Positions 1 through 7,912 of a DNA stretch of 64,000 nt are shown one piece after another. The notes under the pieces are model-generated. The model had not been told where the DNA came from and did no database searches. It saw nothing but the letters and a program-made list of their open reading frames with translations. Position 1 is the first letter of the stretch; every line of letters starts with the position of its first letter. The translations under genes and the position numbers were made by a program. The stretch is from Clostridiaceae bacterium (GTDB lineage Bacteria > Bacillota_I > Bacilli_A > Erysipelotrichales > Coprobacillaceae): assembly GCA_902363625.1 (NCBI GenBank), contig CABJAS010000009.1, forward strand, positions 106,196 through 170,195. Reading direction: 5' to 3'.

Positions 1-656
1 ATGCTTTAGGATTGACGATTCCTTTTCTTATTCTGGGAATCTTCACCAACAAAGCCCTGCACTGGTTCTCTAAATACAAGCGCTTTGTCAACTATAGCGT
101 TAAAATAGGAGCTGTCATACTGATTTTGATTGGAATCATGATGTTTACCGGAAAAGGCAACAGCATCAGCAATTATGTAAGTCCCATTGCCCAAAATGAA
201 ACAGCAAAAGAAGACAAAGAAGATACCAAAAATCCACCCCTTACTTTTGCTCTCTATGATCAGAATGAACAGCTGGTAAGTTTTGAAGACTATCGTGGGA
301 AAATTATCTTTTTAAACTTTTGGGCAACTTGGTGTCCGCCCTGTGTGGCAGAGCTTGGGCATATTCAAGAATTATCTGAGCAATATAAAGAGAGCGACGA
401 TGTCGTTATATTAACCACCGTTCTTCCGGGAGATCGAGGTGTATCAAAACACGATATCCTTGATTTTATAGAAGAAAATGAGTATACTATGCCCGTATTA
501 TTTGATGATGGTACAATGTTTGGATACTTTGGCATCAATAGTTTTCCAACAACTCTGATGATTAATAGAGATGGAACACCGTATGGTTATGCCAAAGGGC
601 AGCTGACAAAGGAAATGATGGAAAAGCTCATCAGCCAAACTTTAGCCATCAATTAA
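1..656 (+). CDS. CcdA-TlpA fusion, C-terminal part (partial at window edge)
   Basis: The frame is open to the left edge, so the true start lies outside; the first visible residues (ALGLTIPFL) look like the last helices of a CcdA/DsbD-type membrane electron carrier. A further helix (about residues 27-44) leads to a linker and a thioredoxin/TlpA-like domain with the redox motif WCPPC and a cis-proline loop (SFPTT). CcdA moves electrons from cytosolic thioredoxin to outward-facing thioredoxin domains, so the fusion probably carries both steps of an extracytoplasmic thiol-disulfide relay. An HxlR regulator follows 28 nt downstream on the same strand. A TTG within the visible frame could be misread as a start but lies inside a membrane helix. 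Domain call is firm; substrate unknown. Confidence 0.8.
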   Translation, partial: ALGLTIPFLILGIFTNKALHWFSKYKRFVNYSVKIGAVILILIGIMMFTGKGNSISNYVSPIAQNETAKEDKEDTKNPPLTFALYDQNEQLVSFEDYRGKIIFLNFWATWCPPCVAELGHIQELSEQYKESDDVVILTTVLPGDRGVSKHDILDFIEENEYTMPVLFDDGTMFGYFGINSFPTTLMINRDGTPYGYAKGQLTKEMMEKLISQTLAIN

Positions 657-684
657 AAAATGAAAGAGAAGGAGCTGTATTTTG

Positions 685-1107
685 ATGAAAAAACAATATG
701 ATCTGCCATGCAATATTGCTCAAAGCTTAAACTTAATCGGAGATAAATGGACCCTGTTAATACTTCATGCCATTAAAGGCGGTGCCCATTCCTACAAGGA
801 AATCAGCGAAGCTCTGCCGGGAATCCCTACCAATTTATTAAGCAAACGATTAAAAGATCTTTGTAATGAGGAATTGCTTGACTGTCATCTTTATTCACAG
901 CATCCTCCTCGTTACCAATATGATTTAACAAAAAGCAGCAAAGATCTCGATGATGTATATAATGCTATTTTAATTTGGGGAGATAAGCATCTTGATAAAA
1001 GCTTTAAATGCCTGAAACATAACGGGGCTTCTGTACGAATTGCCTATATCAACGAAGAAACCGGTGAAATCTTAACTGCAGAAGATTTATGTGTAGAAAA
1101 CCACTAA
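685..1107 (+). CDS. HxlR-family winged-helix transcriptional regulator
   Basis: A 140-residue protein of normal HxlR length. The N-terminus carries the family hallmark C-x-(I/A) followed by IGDKWTLLIL, then PTNLLSKRLKDL as the recognition region and the wing PPRYQYDLT. These regulators often respond to redox or electrophile stress, some through the conserved N-terminal cysteine (here in LPCNIAQ). ATG at 685 is preferred over TTG at 682 because GGAG at 671-674 is 10 nt away. It sits between the thiol-redox fusion and a short-chain dehydrogenase in the same direction, so these are its likely targets. Target assignment is inferred. Confidence 0.85.
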   Translation: MKKQYDLPCNIAQSLNLIGDKWTLLILHAIKGGAHSYKEISEALPGIPTNLLSKRLKDLCNEELLDCHLYSQHPPRYQYDLTKSSKDLDDVYNAILIWGDKHLDKSFKCLKHNGASVRIAYINEETGEILTAEDLCVENH

Positions 1108-1128
1108 ACCAATGAAAGAGGAAGATTT

Positions 1129-1887
1129 ATGAAAATGAAAAATAAAGTTGTTTTAATTACCGGCGGAGGCAAGGGAATCGGTCGCGGTGTCAGTGAAGCC
1201 TTTTGCGAAGAAGGTGCTGATTTAGTGATTACCGGACGTGATGAAAGTTCCCTTTTAAAAGCCAAAGAAGAACTAGAACAAAAGTACCATAACCGAGTTT
1301 TAGCGATCCGTGGAGACGGAGCGGTAGAAGAAGACGTTAAAAATGTCATTAAAAAAACAATTGATTGCTTTGGTCATCTTGATGTATTAATTAATAATGC
1401 AATGGCAAGTAAATCCGGTAAAATGTTTATTGAACATACCAAAGAAGATTTTGCCTTAGCTGTCAATACCGGTCTTTATGCTACATTCTTTTATATGCGT
1501 GAAGCTTACCCTTATCTAAAAGAAAGTAAAGGGACAGTTATCAACTTTGCCAGCGGTGCCGGTTTTGCGGGACGTATCGGTCAATCTTCTTATGCGGCAG
1601 CAAAAGAAGGCATTCGTGGTTTAAGTCGTGTTGCTGCTACAGAATGGGGACCTGACGGCATTAATGTCAATATTATCTGTCCTTTAGTTGAAACACCCCA
1701 AATGCTGAAATGGAAAGAGGAATATCCGGAGCAATATGCCAAAACAATTCATAATATTCCTTTACAGCGCTTTGGTGACGCAAAAAAGGATGTCGGTCGT
1801 ACCTGTGTTTTTCTTGCGAGTGAAGATGCCAGCTTTATCAGCGGTGAAACCATTGTCTTGCAAGGTGGTTCCGGTTTACGTCCGTAA
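1129..1887 (+). CDS. Short-chain dehydrogenase/reductase (SDR), FabG-like
   Basis: A 252-residue classical SDR: Rossmann glycine motif TGGGKGIG near the N-terminus, NNA motif (INNAMAS), catalytic YxxxK (SYAAAKEG) with a preceding serine region (NFASGAG), and a C-terminal GGSGL. It resembles 3-oxoacyl-ACP reductases and 2,4-dienoyl-CoA reductase-like SDRs; substrate cannot be read from sequence. The start at 1129 has GAGG 7 nt upstream. It follows the HxlR gene by 21 nt and ends just before a strong hairpin terminator, so it is probably the last gene of that operon. Confidence 0.85.
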   Translation: MKMKNKVVLITGGGKGIGRGVSEAFCEEGADLVITGRDESSLLKAKEELEQKYHNRVLAIRGDGAVEEDVKNVIKKTIDCFGHLDVLINNAMASKSGKMFIEHTKEDFALAVNTGLYATFFYMREAYPYLKESKGTVINFASGAGFAGRIGQSSYAAAKEGIRGLSRVAATEWGPDGINVNIICPLVETPQMLKWKEEYPEQYAKTIHNIPLQRFGDAKKDVGRTCVFLASEDASFISGETIVLQGGSGLRP

Positions 1888-1893
1888 CTAGTT

Positions 1894-1930
1894 AAAAAAG
1901 CTTCCTGACGTATGTCTTAGAAGCTTTTTT
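1894..1930 (+). terminator. Rho-independent terminator after the SDR gene
   Basis: An 11-bp perfect stem (1894-1904 with 1920-1930) closes a 15-nt loop, with six T at the 3' end. The mirrored A-run means it can also stop the convergent gene that ends at 1974. Confidence 0.85.
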
Positions 1931-1973
1931 ATTACTTTATTCCGCTAAATCAATAGCCTTTTTGTAGATGATT

Positions 1974-2474
1974 TTATTTTTCCTTAACCGCAATCCAAAC
2001 TTCAATCGCTCCATCTTTACCATAATACTCAATATCCGGAGCTCCTGACTTCATCTTTCCTGTGATGTAGCCTTTATTTAATGGCTTATATTTCGATTTT
2101 GGCAGCCATTTCATAATTGCCATAGCTTCTGTTTTCCCCATCGTCTCGATTGTACAAGGAAAAACCGCCCAAGTTGCTTCCGGCACCATATAAGAGACCA
2201 TTGTGTCTTCTTCATCTTGATCACTTGATACCGCAATATAATAATCAAATTCTCGAGCATCTGCTTGATTTGTATTATAAGCATTAATTCCAAATACACC
2301 ATAAGGCTCCTGGTTCATAAGTGACATCAGTTTTTCATGCTGATCTCCTTCTTTAAACTTTGTCCACATAGCGGGAATATCCTTTGTCCCCTGTTTCTTT
2401 TTATTTGTAGTTGTCATCTTGTAGCCAACAACTCGAAAACATTCTCTTTTTTCAATTCTAAATGGCTGATTCAT
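1974..2474 (-). CDS. Stand-alone GyrI-like small-molecule-binding protein
   Basis: A 166-residue protein with the GyrI-like/AraC effector-binding fold: start FRIEKRECFRVVG, central FDYYIAVSSD, then ATWAVFPC and the end IEVWIAVKEK. It has no DNA-binding domain. The start at 2474 is chosen because AGGAGG lies about 7-8 nt upstream; a longer frame has no such site. It follows an AraC-type regulator with the same C-terminal domain by 79 nt, so it looks like a duplicated ligand-binding partner. Members of this fold bind hydrophobic or cationic compounds and some hydrolyse them; which applies here is unknown. Confidence 0.75.
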   Translation of the reverse strand: MNQPFRIEKRECFRVVGYKMTTTNKKKQGTKDIPAMWTKFKEGDQHEKLMSLMNQEPYGVFGINAYNTNQADAREFDYYIAVSSDQDEEDTMVSYMVPEATWAVFPCTIETMGKTEAMAIMKWLPKSKYKPLNKGYITGKMKSGAPDIEYYGKDGAIEVWIAVKEK

Positions 2475-2553
2475 ATCTTTATTCCTCCTATCTATAACCA
2501 GTATAGTCAATTCATATCCAGTTTTCCTCTTAGAATGTGTCCAAAAAAGAGAG

Positions 2554-3396
2554 TTACTTATCTTTGACCATCATCCATAATTCAAGCTTAGAATGTTTGG
2601 GATCGGGATCCTGATAAACTTCGATGATTGGACCATCCGCATATTCATAACTTGAATTGGGGAACCATTCTGTCCATATCCTTTTTTCAAGCTGCTGCAA
2701 GGATTCATGTGTCCCTTCGCTGCTGAAAACAACCCAAGTAGCTTTAGGCAGCCAATAACTATCCATGTCTGAAATCTCCGCATCACTTGCAACTGCGATG
2801 TAAAAGCGCCAATGATTCTGTTTGTCGCTTGCACTCACACCAAGCAAACCAAGCGGTTCTGCCTTAATATAAGAAGCCAGTCTCGTAATTGTTCCATTAC
2901 TGCCTGAATCCTTCCATAATTTTGGGACTATCTCATAATTCTTTTCTAAATCAGGATCAAGAGGATAACTAACACCGGTAATACGAAAAGCCTCCTTTCT
3001 TACAATCCGATACTCTAATTCTTCTACGCCTTCTATTTTCACAATAAAACGAAGGGGCTGATACGCTTTCAAGGTAAGCTCACAATTCTTTGCCATTGAA
3101 GGTGCAATTCCATGTACATTCTGAAAAGCACGGTTAAATGCAGTCGGTGAAGCATACCCATACTTCAATGCAATATCCACAATCTTTTCATCACTGTTTT
3201 GCAGATCAATTGCCGCTAATGTCATCCTTCTTCTGCGAATATACTCGGATAATGACACACTGCTCATATAGGAAAACATACGTTGAAAATTATAAGAAGA
3301 GGTACATGTGATCTGAGCGATCTTTTCTAAATCAATATCCCCTGTCAGATTGTCTTCAATATACATCATTGCTTCATTCATTTTATCCATCCACAT
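2554..3396 (-). CDS. AraC-family regulator with C-terminal GyrI-like effector domain
   Basis: A 280-residue protein. Residues about 5-105 form the two helix-turn-helix units of AraC/XylS (YNFQRMFSYM and ALKYGYASPTAFNRAFQ followed by HGIAP). Residues about 120-280 form a GyrI-like ligand pocket ending LELWMMVKDK. This order (DNA-binding first, effector second) is that of Rob/SoxS-related multidrug sensors in Gram-positives. GGAGGG sits 8 nt before the ATG. It is probably the first gene of a two-gene operon with the stand-alone GyrI-like protein and diverges from the diguanylate cyclase gene at 3773. Confidence 0.85.
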   Translation of the reverse strand: MWMDKMNEAMMYIEDNLTGDIDLEKIAQITCTSSYNFQRMFSYMSSVSLSEYIRRRRMTLAAIDLQNSDEKIVDIALKYGYASPTAFNRAFQNVHGIAPSMAKNCELTLKAYQPLRFIVKIEGVEELEYRIVRKEAFRITGVSYPLDPDLEKNYEIVPKLWKDSGSNGTITRLASYIKAEPLGLLGVSASDKQNHWRFYIAVASDAEISDMDSYWLPKATWVVFSSEGTHESLQQLEKRIWTEWFPNSSYEYADGPIIEVYQDPDPKHSKLELWMMVKDK

Positions 3397-3772
3397 TATA
3401 TATTCCCTCCACTATACTTTTAAATGCTGATGATTTATTATAACATCTATCCTTTTTTATCGACTACTGATTCGCACTATCCCCCTTGTATATCTTTCAT
3501 AAAAAGATATTATAATTAATAAGAAAATATATTTTGTAAGGATTATCATAATAGAATATAACTTTTATTAAGTAATAGTATAAATATATGTATTTTATAT
3601 TAATTGCAGATACCTTATAACATAGATGTTTCCGATATTGCGTTTTTGTCACAAATTCTGTCACAATTTTACTTTTAAGTTTAGCAAAACACCTTTATCC
3701 CACTTCACTTAGTGGTATAATAACAGTATAGAATATGATTAAAATTTAATAATTACGAAAGGAGGTTAGCTT
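3397..3772. other. Divergent intergenic region with a direct repeat
   Basis: This 376-nt AT-rich gap separates the AraC gene (minus) from the cyclase gene (plus). It holds a direct repeat TGTCACAA at 3647-3654 and 3659-3666 (12-nt period) and a consensus -10 box TATAAT at 3716-3721 with no good -35. The repeat lies 50-70 nt upstream of the -10 and may be an activator site for the cyclase gene. No coding potential was recognised. Confidence 0.45.
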
Positions 3773-5554
3773 ATGGAAATAGATATATCAACTGTAAAAA
3801 GCAATATTGGCGGAGTATTTGATTGTCAGTGCAACACGTTCTTTACTTTAATCAAAGCCGATGACTCCTTATATGAATTACTTGGTTATACAAAAGAAGA
3901 ATTTAAAGAACTATTTAATAATCAGCTTTTATTTTCTATCTATGAAGAAGAACGGACAAAGATAAGCCAAGAGATTCGCAGCCAAGTTGAACAAAACGGG
4001 GTCTTTATGTATGAAAATCGTCTCATTTGTAAGGGGAATATTTTAAAATGGGTGTGGATCAGTGCGCAATTAATGAAGGATGATTTTGGTGAATATTACC
4101 ATTGTATTTTCCATGATATTACTGAAAATAAAGCTAATGAGAATACCTTGATGATAAGTCAGCAAAGACTTGATTTCATTCTTTCTCAGACTCATGATAT
4201 TATTTTTGAATATGACTGTGCAGTTAACGAGATTTATTATTCAGATAATTTAGAAAAGAAATTCGGCTATGCCATTCCGGCTAAAGGATTTCCGGATTCA
4301 ATGTTTAAAACGAATATTATTTATGAAGAGGATATTCTCCCACTCCGTAATGGATTTCAATCGATTATAAGCGGAAGAAATGAAATGCAATGTGAATATC
4401 GTCTTAAGTATCGTAATAAAGGATATCGCTGGGTGCATGTTCAAGCAACGGCATTGCGAGACAACGACAACAGGCTGATTAAGATTATTGGCATTATTAC
4501 AGATATTCATGATCAGAAACAGGAAATTTTAAAATCACGCCAAGAAGCAGCATTAGATCCATTGACCGGATTATTTAATCGAAGAGAATGTATTCGCTGC
4601 ATTGAAAACTATATCTCTGTCACAGACGCCTTGTTTGCCTTCATTTTAATTGATGTCGATGATTTTAAAATGATTAATGATGTGTATGGACATTCTAAAG
4701 GGGATCATACATTAAGAAAAATGAGTGAAGAATTAACCTCTGTAATTCGTAAAAACGATATTATTGCACGTATCGGCGGAGATGAATTTGTCATTTGCTT
4801 AATGGATCTTCCCAATACACAGGTTGCAATTGATAAAGCAGAACGTATACAGGACATTTTTGGTGAGAGGTTAAAAGAAGTTTTTGGCTTTAAGATCAAC
4901 TGTAGTATTGGCATCAGTTTTTATCCAAAAGATGGACTTGATTTCACGTCTTTATTAGAATGTGCTGACATTGCTTTATATGAGGCAAAAAAAGATGGCA
5001 AAGGGCGATATCGCATCTATCAGGATAGTAAAGCTCAAAATGCCTATAATATTCTTCCTCAAAGATACATGCAGAAAACATTTCATGACCGTATTATCGA
5101 ATACGTTTTGCAGTGTCTTTTAGAAGAATCCAATCCAGAGACTGTGATCCCGATCCTGCTGGAAATGATGGCAAGGGTCTTTGACTGTGACCGTATTACG
5201 ATCTATGAACGACATGATTCTTCTTATTATAAAAATTTTCAATATATAAAAGAAGATTACTTTGCACTAGAAGAAGAAAAACTGATATTGGCAGACGATC
5301 TTATTAATAAGATAACCTCCGGAAATAAGTTTCTTGCTTATGAAAACGTTCAGGTAATTGATGACGATAAAATTAAAAGCTGGTTTTTAGAGCGAAATAC
5401 GATTTCCAGCATTATTTACTATACGAAAGATATTGAAGAGACAAATATTGTTATTCTTTATGAAGATTGTCATTCTACGCGTACGCCAAGCGGTGAAATA
5501 CGCTATACTATTATGATGGTCAGTCAACTGCTTCAATTATTTTTTCGATCCTAA
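3773..5554 (+). CDS. Diguanylate cyclase with two PAS domains and a GAF-like C-terminus
   Basis: A 593-residue soluble protein that probably makes cyclic di-GMP from GTP. Two PAS domains (about 1-120 and 130-250, the second followed by a PAC-like end IIGIITDIHD) precede a GGDEF domain starting at DPLTGLFN (from residue 262). The active site GGDEF is intact at 335-339, and an inhibitory I-site RKND lies at 326-329, five residues before it. Residues about 440-593 look GAF-like (DRITIYERHD). No membrane segment is visible, so the PAS domains should sense cytosolic signals. AAGGAGG precedes the ATG. It is monocistronic, closed by a hairpin terminator. Confidence 0.88.
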   Translation: MEIDISTVKSNIGGVFDCQCNTFFTLIKADDSLYELLGYTKEEFKELFNNQLLFSIYEEERTKISQEIRSQVEQNGVFMYENRLICKGNILKWVWISAQLMKDDFGEYYHCIFHDITENKANENTLMISQQRLDFILSQTHDIIFEYDCAVNEIYYSDNLEKKFGYAIPAKGFPDSMFKTNIIYEEDILPLRNGFQSIISGRNEMQCEYRLKYRNKGYRWVHVQATALRDNDNRLIKIIGIITDIHDQKQEILKSRQEAALDPLTGLFNRRECIRCIENYISVTDALFAFILIDVDDFKMINDVYGHSKGDHTLRKMSEELTSVIRKNDIIARIGGDEFVICLMDLPNTQVAIDKAERIQDIFGERLKEVFGFKINCSIGISFYPKDGLDFTSLLECADIALYEAKKDGKGRYRIYQDSKAQNAYNILPQRYMQKTFHDRIIEYVLQCLLEESNPETVIPILLEMMARVFDCDRITIYERHDSSYYKNFQYIKEDYFALEEEKLILADDLINKITSGNKFLAYENVQVIDDDKIKSWFLERNTISSIIYYTKDIEETNIVILYEDCHSTRTPSGEIRYTIMMVSQLLQLFFRS

Positions 5555-5562
5555 TTCAGCTA

Positions 5563-5621
5563 AAAAGCATCTTCAATGAGCAACTTTCAACCAAAGGAAG
5601 TTACTTCAAGAAGATGCTTTT
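5563..5621. terminator. Bidirectional terminator between convergent genes
   Basis: A 12-bp outer stem (5563-5574 with 5610-5621) encloses a second 7-bp stem around 5582-5605. T-rich ends on both strands suit both the cyclase gene and the convergent gene ending at 5627. Confidence 0.8.
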
Positions 5622-5626
5622 AATAT

Positions 5627-6556
5627 TTATATAAAGAAATGATCATTTTCAATACCACAGCAATCAAAAGAAAGCGTTTCTAAACACTGATGATATTTAT
5701 ATAGCTTTATCTCTGTATGACCAAGCAGTGATTCTTCGACATTTCGCTGCATCATCCCATCTTCTGGGGCATCTAAACAATATGTCTTCTCGGCTTTTAT
5801 TTTAAACTTCATTGTATATTTGCCTTGTTTAATCGTAAGCTGGTAAGTATCCTGCACTTTTTTAGCTTGTGTAATGAAAGCCCCATAATAGGAAGCAAAG
5901 CGATACTGCTGCTCCCCGATCATCAAGACCATGATAATCCCAGTAAAGCCAACGTATTTAAGCGGGATTGTGGCACACGACAAAAATAGTACAGCTTCCT
6001 TTTCCTTACAACAGTTGGATTGAACCCAGATATACTTTTTAGGAAAAGAATTTCCCCAATCCTTTTCCTGATATAGGAGTCCCTTCAGCTTATAAGATTG
6101 ATCCTGATAAATGAGTGTTCCTTGTGTTGGACTCCCTAAATTCAAGATAGCATGATTGCACTGCATGTTTTTAAGGTAAGCAAACGGACCCATAATAGTC
6201 GGCGCATATTTTGTCTGACAAAGTAGTTTAGGTGCGTTTATATCAATATCCAGTGTGACAGATAATCTTTCGTCTTCAATATGAAGATGGTCTTTTCTAA
6301 ATACACTATCCTTAATCATAATCTGAAACGGTTCTTTTTGATACTGAAAATAATCAATATCATAATTGACTTTTTCCATTGATTCACTTAATGTATGAAA
6401 GATTTGTATAAATACTTCTTGTTTCGCCTTTGTTTTCGCAATACCTATAATAACAGCAATAGATATCTGATTATCCACTACACGAAAATACCAACCTTCA
6501 AAGGCTGGTATTTTATAACTTTGATGTAATTGCAGCTCTGTATCATATGTTATCAT
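5627..6556 (-). CDS. Tocopherol-cyclase-like family protein
   Basis: A 309-residue protein matching the tocopherol cyclase-like family pattern: EGWYFRV near the N-terminus, GPFAYLKNM in the middle, then YQEKDWGNSFPKKYIWVQSN, the most conserved family block. No signal peptide or membrane helix is evident. Plant members close the chromanol ring of vitamin E; the gut Bacillota homologues have no established function and this organism is not expected to make tocopherol, so a lipocalin-like lipid-binding or modifying role is only a guess. It ends next to the shared terminator and lies between c-di-GMP genes. GGGGTG precedes the ATG. Confidence 0.7.
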   Translation of the reverse strand: MITYDTELQLHQSYKIPAFEGWYFRVVDNQISIAVIIGIAKTKAKQEVFIQIFHTLSESMEKVNYDIDYFQYQKEPFQIMIKDSVFRKDHLHIEDERLSVTLDIDINAPKLLCQTKYAPTIMGPFAYLKNMQCNHAILNLGSPTQGTLIYQDQSYKLKGLLYQEKDWGNSFPKKYIWVQSNCCKEKEAVLFLSCATIPLKYVGFTGIIMVLMIGEQQYRFASYYGAFITQAKKVQDTYQLTIKQGKYTMKFKIKAEKTYCLDAPEDGMMQRNVEESLLGHTEIKLYKYHQCLETLSFDCCGIENDHFFI

Positions 6557-6616
6557 TTATATCACCCCAATAATGATATGTTGATGACGAAACGAATATG
6601 CAACCCTAGACAGCAA

Positions 6617-7912
6617 TTACTGTAAATTATTATTTTCGGCGTATTGAATCAATTCCTTCGTATTTTTTCCATCTATCGGATAAGTTACGACAATAGCTTT
6701 GGGATTAACAAATTGTTTTTTCCCATTTTTCTTATATTTCCAAAATAACTGCAAAATAAAATCCTCTACCATATCCATTATCTTTTTATCCTCGTTATCC
6801 TTAAAAATCGCTACTGTGATAATATCCTCACTTAGTTTTCCTGCAATCGTATCTGACGGAAAGTCTTCCTGAATACATTGATATACATGAGTAAAATAAG
6901 CCTGTATTTCTTTTCTAGATGCAGTATGGGAAATATCATGATAACCGGATAAATGAATATAAAGAATAAAGCAATCTGTTTGTTCTTTTTTGGAAAGAAC
7001 TTGATCTACAAAATAACAAAACCCGTCATAATTATATAAACCACTGTCCGGATCCATATAATGTACTTTTTTCAGTTCTTTCTTTTGTTTTAAGTACAGA
7101 TAAGAAAGAGTAACCAAACATAGTATGAATAAGCATAAAACGATTACAGAACTATCAATGAAGAACGCTTCAGTAAAAGAGAGCCATCCATTTTGTGGCT
7201 GAACACTGATATTCCAAGTAGCCGGTAAAGCAAAATCCAATTTAATTGCTTGTGAAAAATCTACAGATTCGTCAGATACCGCAAAGACTGTCTTATGCTC
7301 TCCCAGTTTATTCACTGTCCACAATTCATAGTCATAACCACCCTCTTCGAGTATATTCAGCTTCATCTGGCTCATCACGTATGTCTTATCTACAGCTGCA
7401 ACTATCTCTCCTTTATATTCTCCTGCGATAATAAGTGGATGGATAAATAGAAAAACCTCTTTATCAGTAGAAGGTAACGTTTGAGGACCATCTACTACAA
7501 CACTTTTCACTACTTTTGCTAATGTGTAACTATACATAAATTCATTGAGACCTTTACCAACCAACTCACTGTATGCTTCTGGCATAATGTTTTCCAGCAG
7601 ATCACCATTAAAATATGCTAAATATTCAATGTGTGCATTTTCTTCTAATAATTGTTCAGCTTTATTATTAAAGACTTGAGGATCTGCCCTTCCCTCTTCA
7701 TCGCAAATATTAGATAATTGTGTTGCATAATTTAGATTAATAAACATTGATGAAAGATGTTCATAAAAAATATTTAAAGTAGTTTGTGCAGTGACCATAC
7801 GTTCTTTAATCACCCGCTGTCGGACTGTACTGCGCCATCCATTCAGATTGCCAATAATCAATATAGAAGACATAGCGAGTATCAGCCACTTTATTATTCT
7901 TCTATTTTTCAT
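6617..7912 (-). CDS. CHASE-type membrane sensor with degenerate GGDEF domain
   Basis: About 431 residues: N-terminal helix, an extracytoplasmic domain with a CHASE-like pattern (VDGPQTLPS then FLFIHPLI), a second helix (IVLCLFILCLVTL) and a cytosolic GGDEF-fold domain that begins MDPDSGLYNYDGF. The catalytic GGDEF is absent; the equivalent strand reads GKLSEDIITVAIF, so it should not make c-di-GMP. The start at 7912 (MKNRR) has GGAGAG upstream; a longer start at 7924 lacks a site. It overlaps the 3' end of the upstream dCache-GGDEF gene by 11 nt, implying translational coupling. It probably acts as a regulatory or GTP-binding partner. Confidence 0.75.
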   Translation of the reverse strand: MKNRRIIKWLILAMSSILIIGNLNGWRSTVRQRVIKERMVTAQTTLNIFYEHLSSMFINLNYATQLSNICDEEGRADPQVFNNKAEQLLEENAHIEYLAYFNGDLLENIMPEAYSELVGKGLNEFMYSYTLAKVVKSVVVDGPQTLPSTDKEVFLFIHPLIIAGEYKGEIVAAVDKTYVMSQMKLNILEEGGYDYELWTVNKLGEHKTVFAVSDESVDFSQAIKLDFALPATWNISVQPQNGWLSFTEAFFIDSSVIVLCLFILCLVTLSYLYLKQKKELKKVHYMDPDSGLYNYDGFCYFVDQVLSKKEQTDCFILYIHLSGYHDISHTASRKEIQAYFTHVYQCIQEDFPSDTIAGKLSEDIITVAIFKDNEDKKIMDMVEDFILQLFWKYKKNGKKQFVNPKAIVVTYPIDGKNTKELIQYAENNNLQ

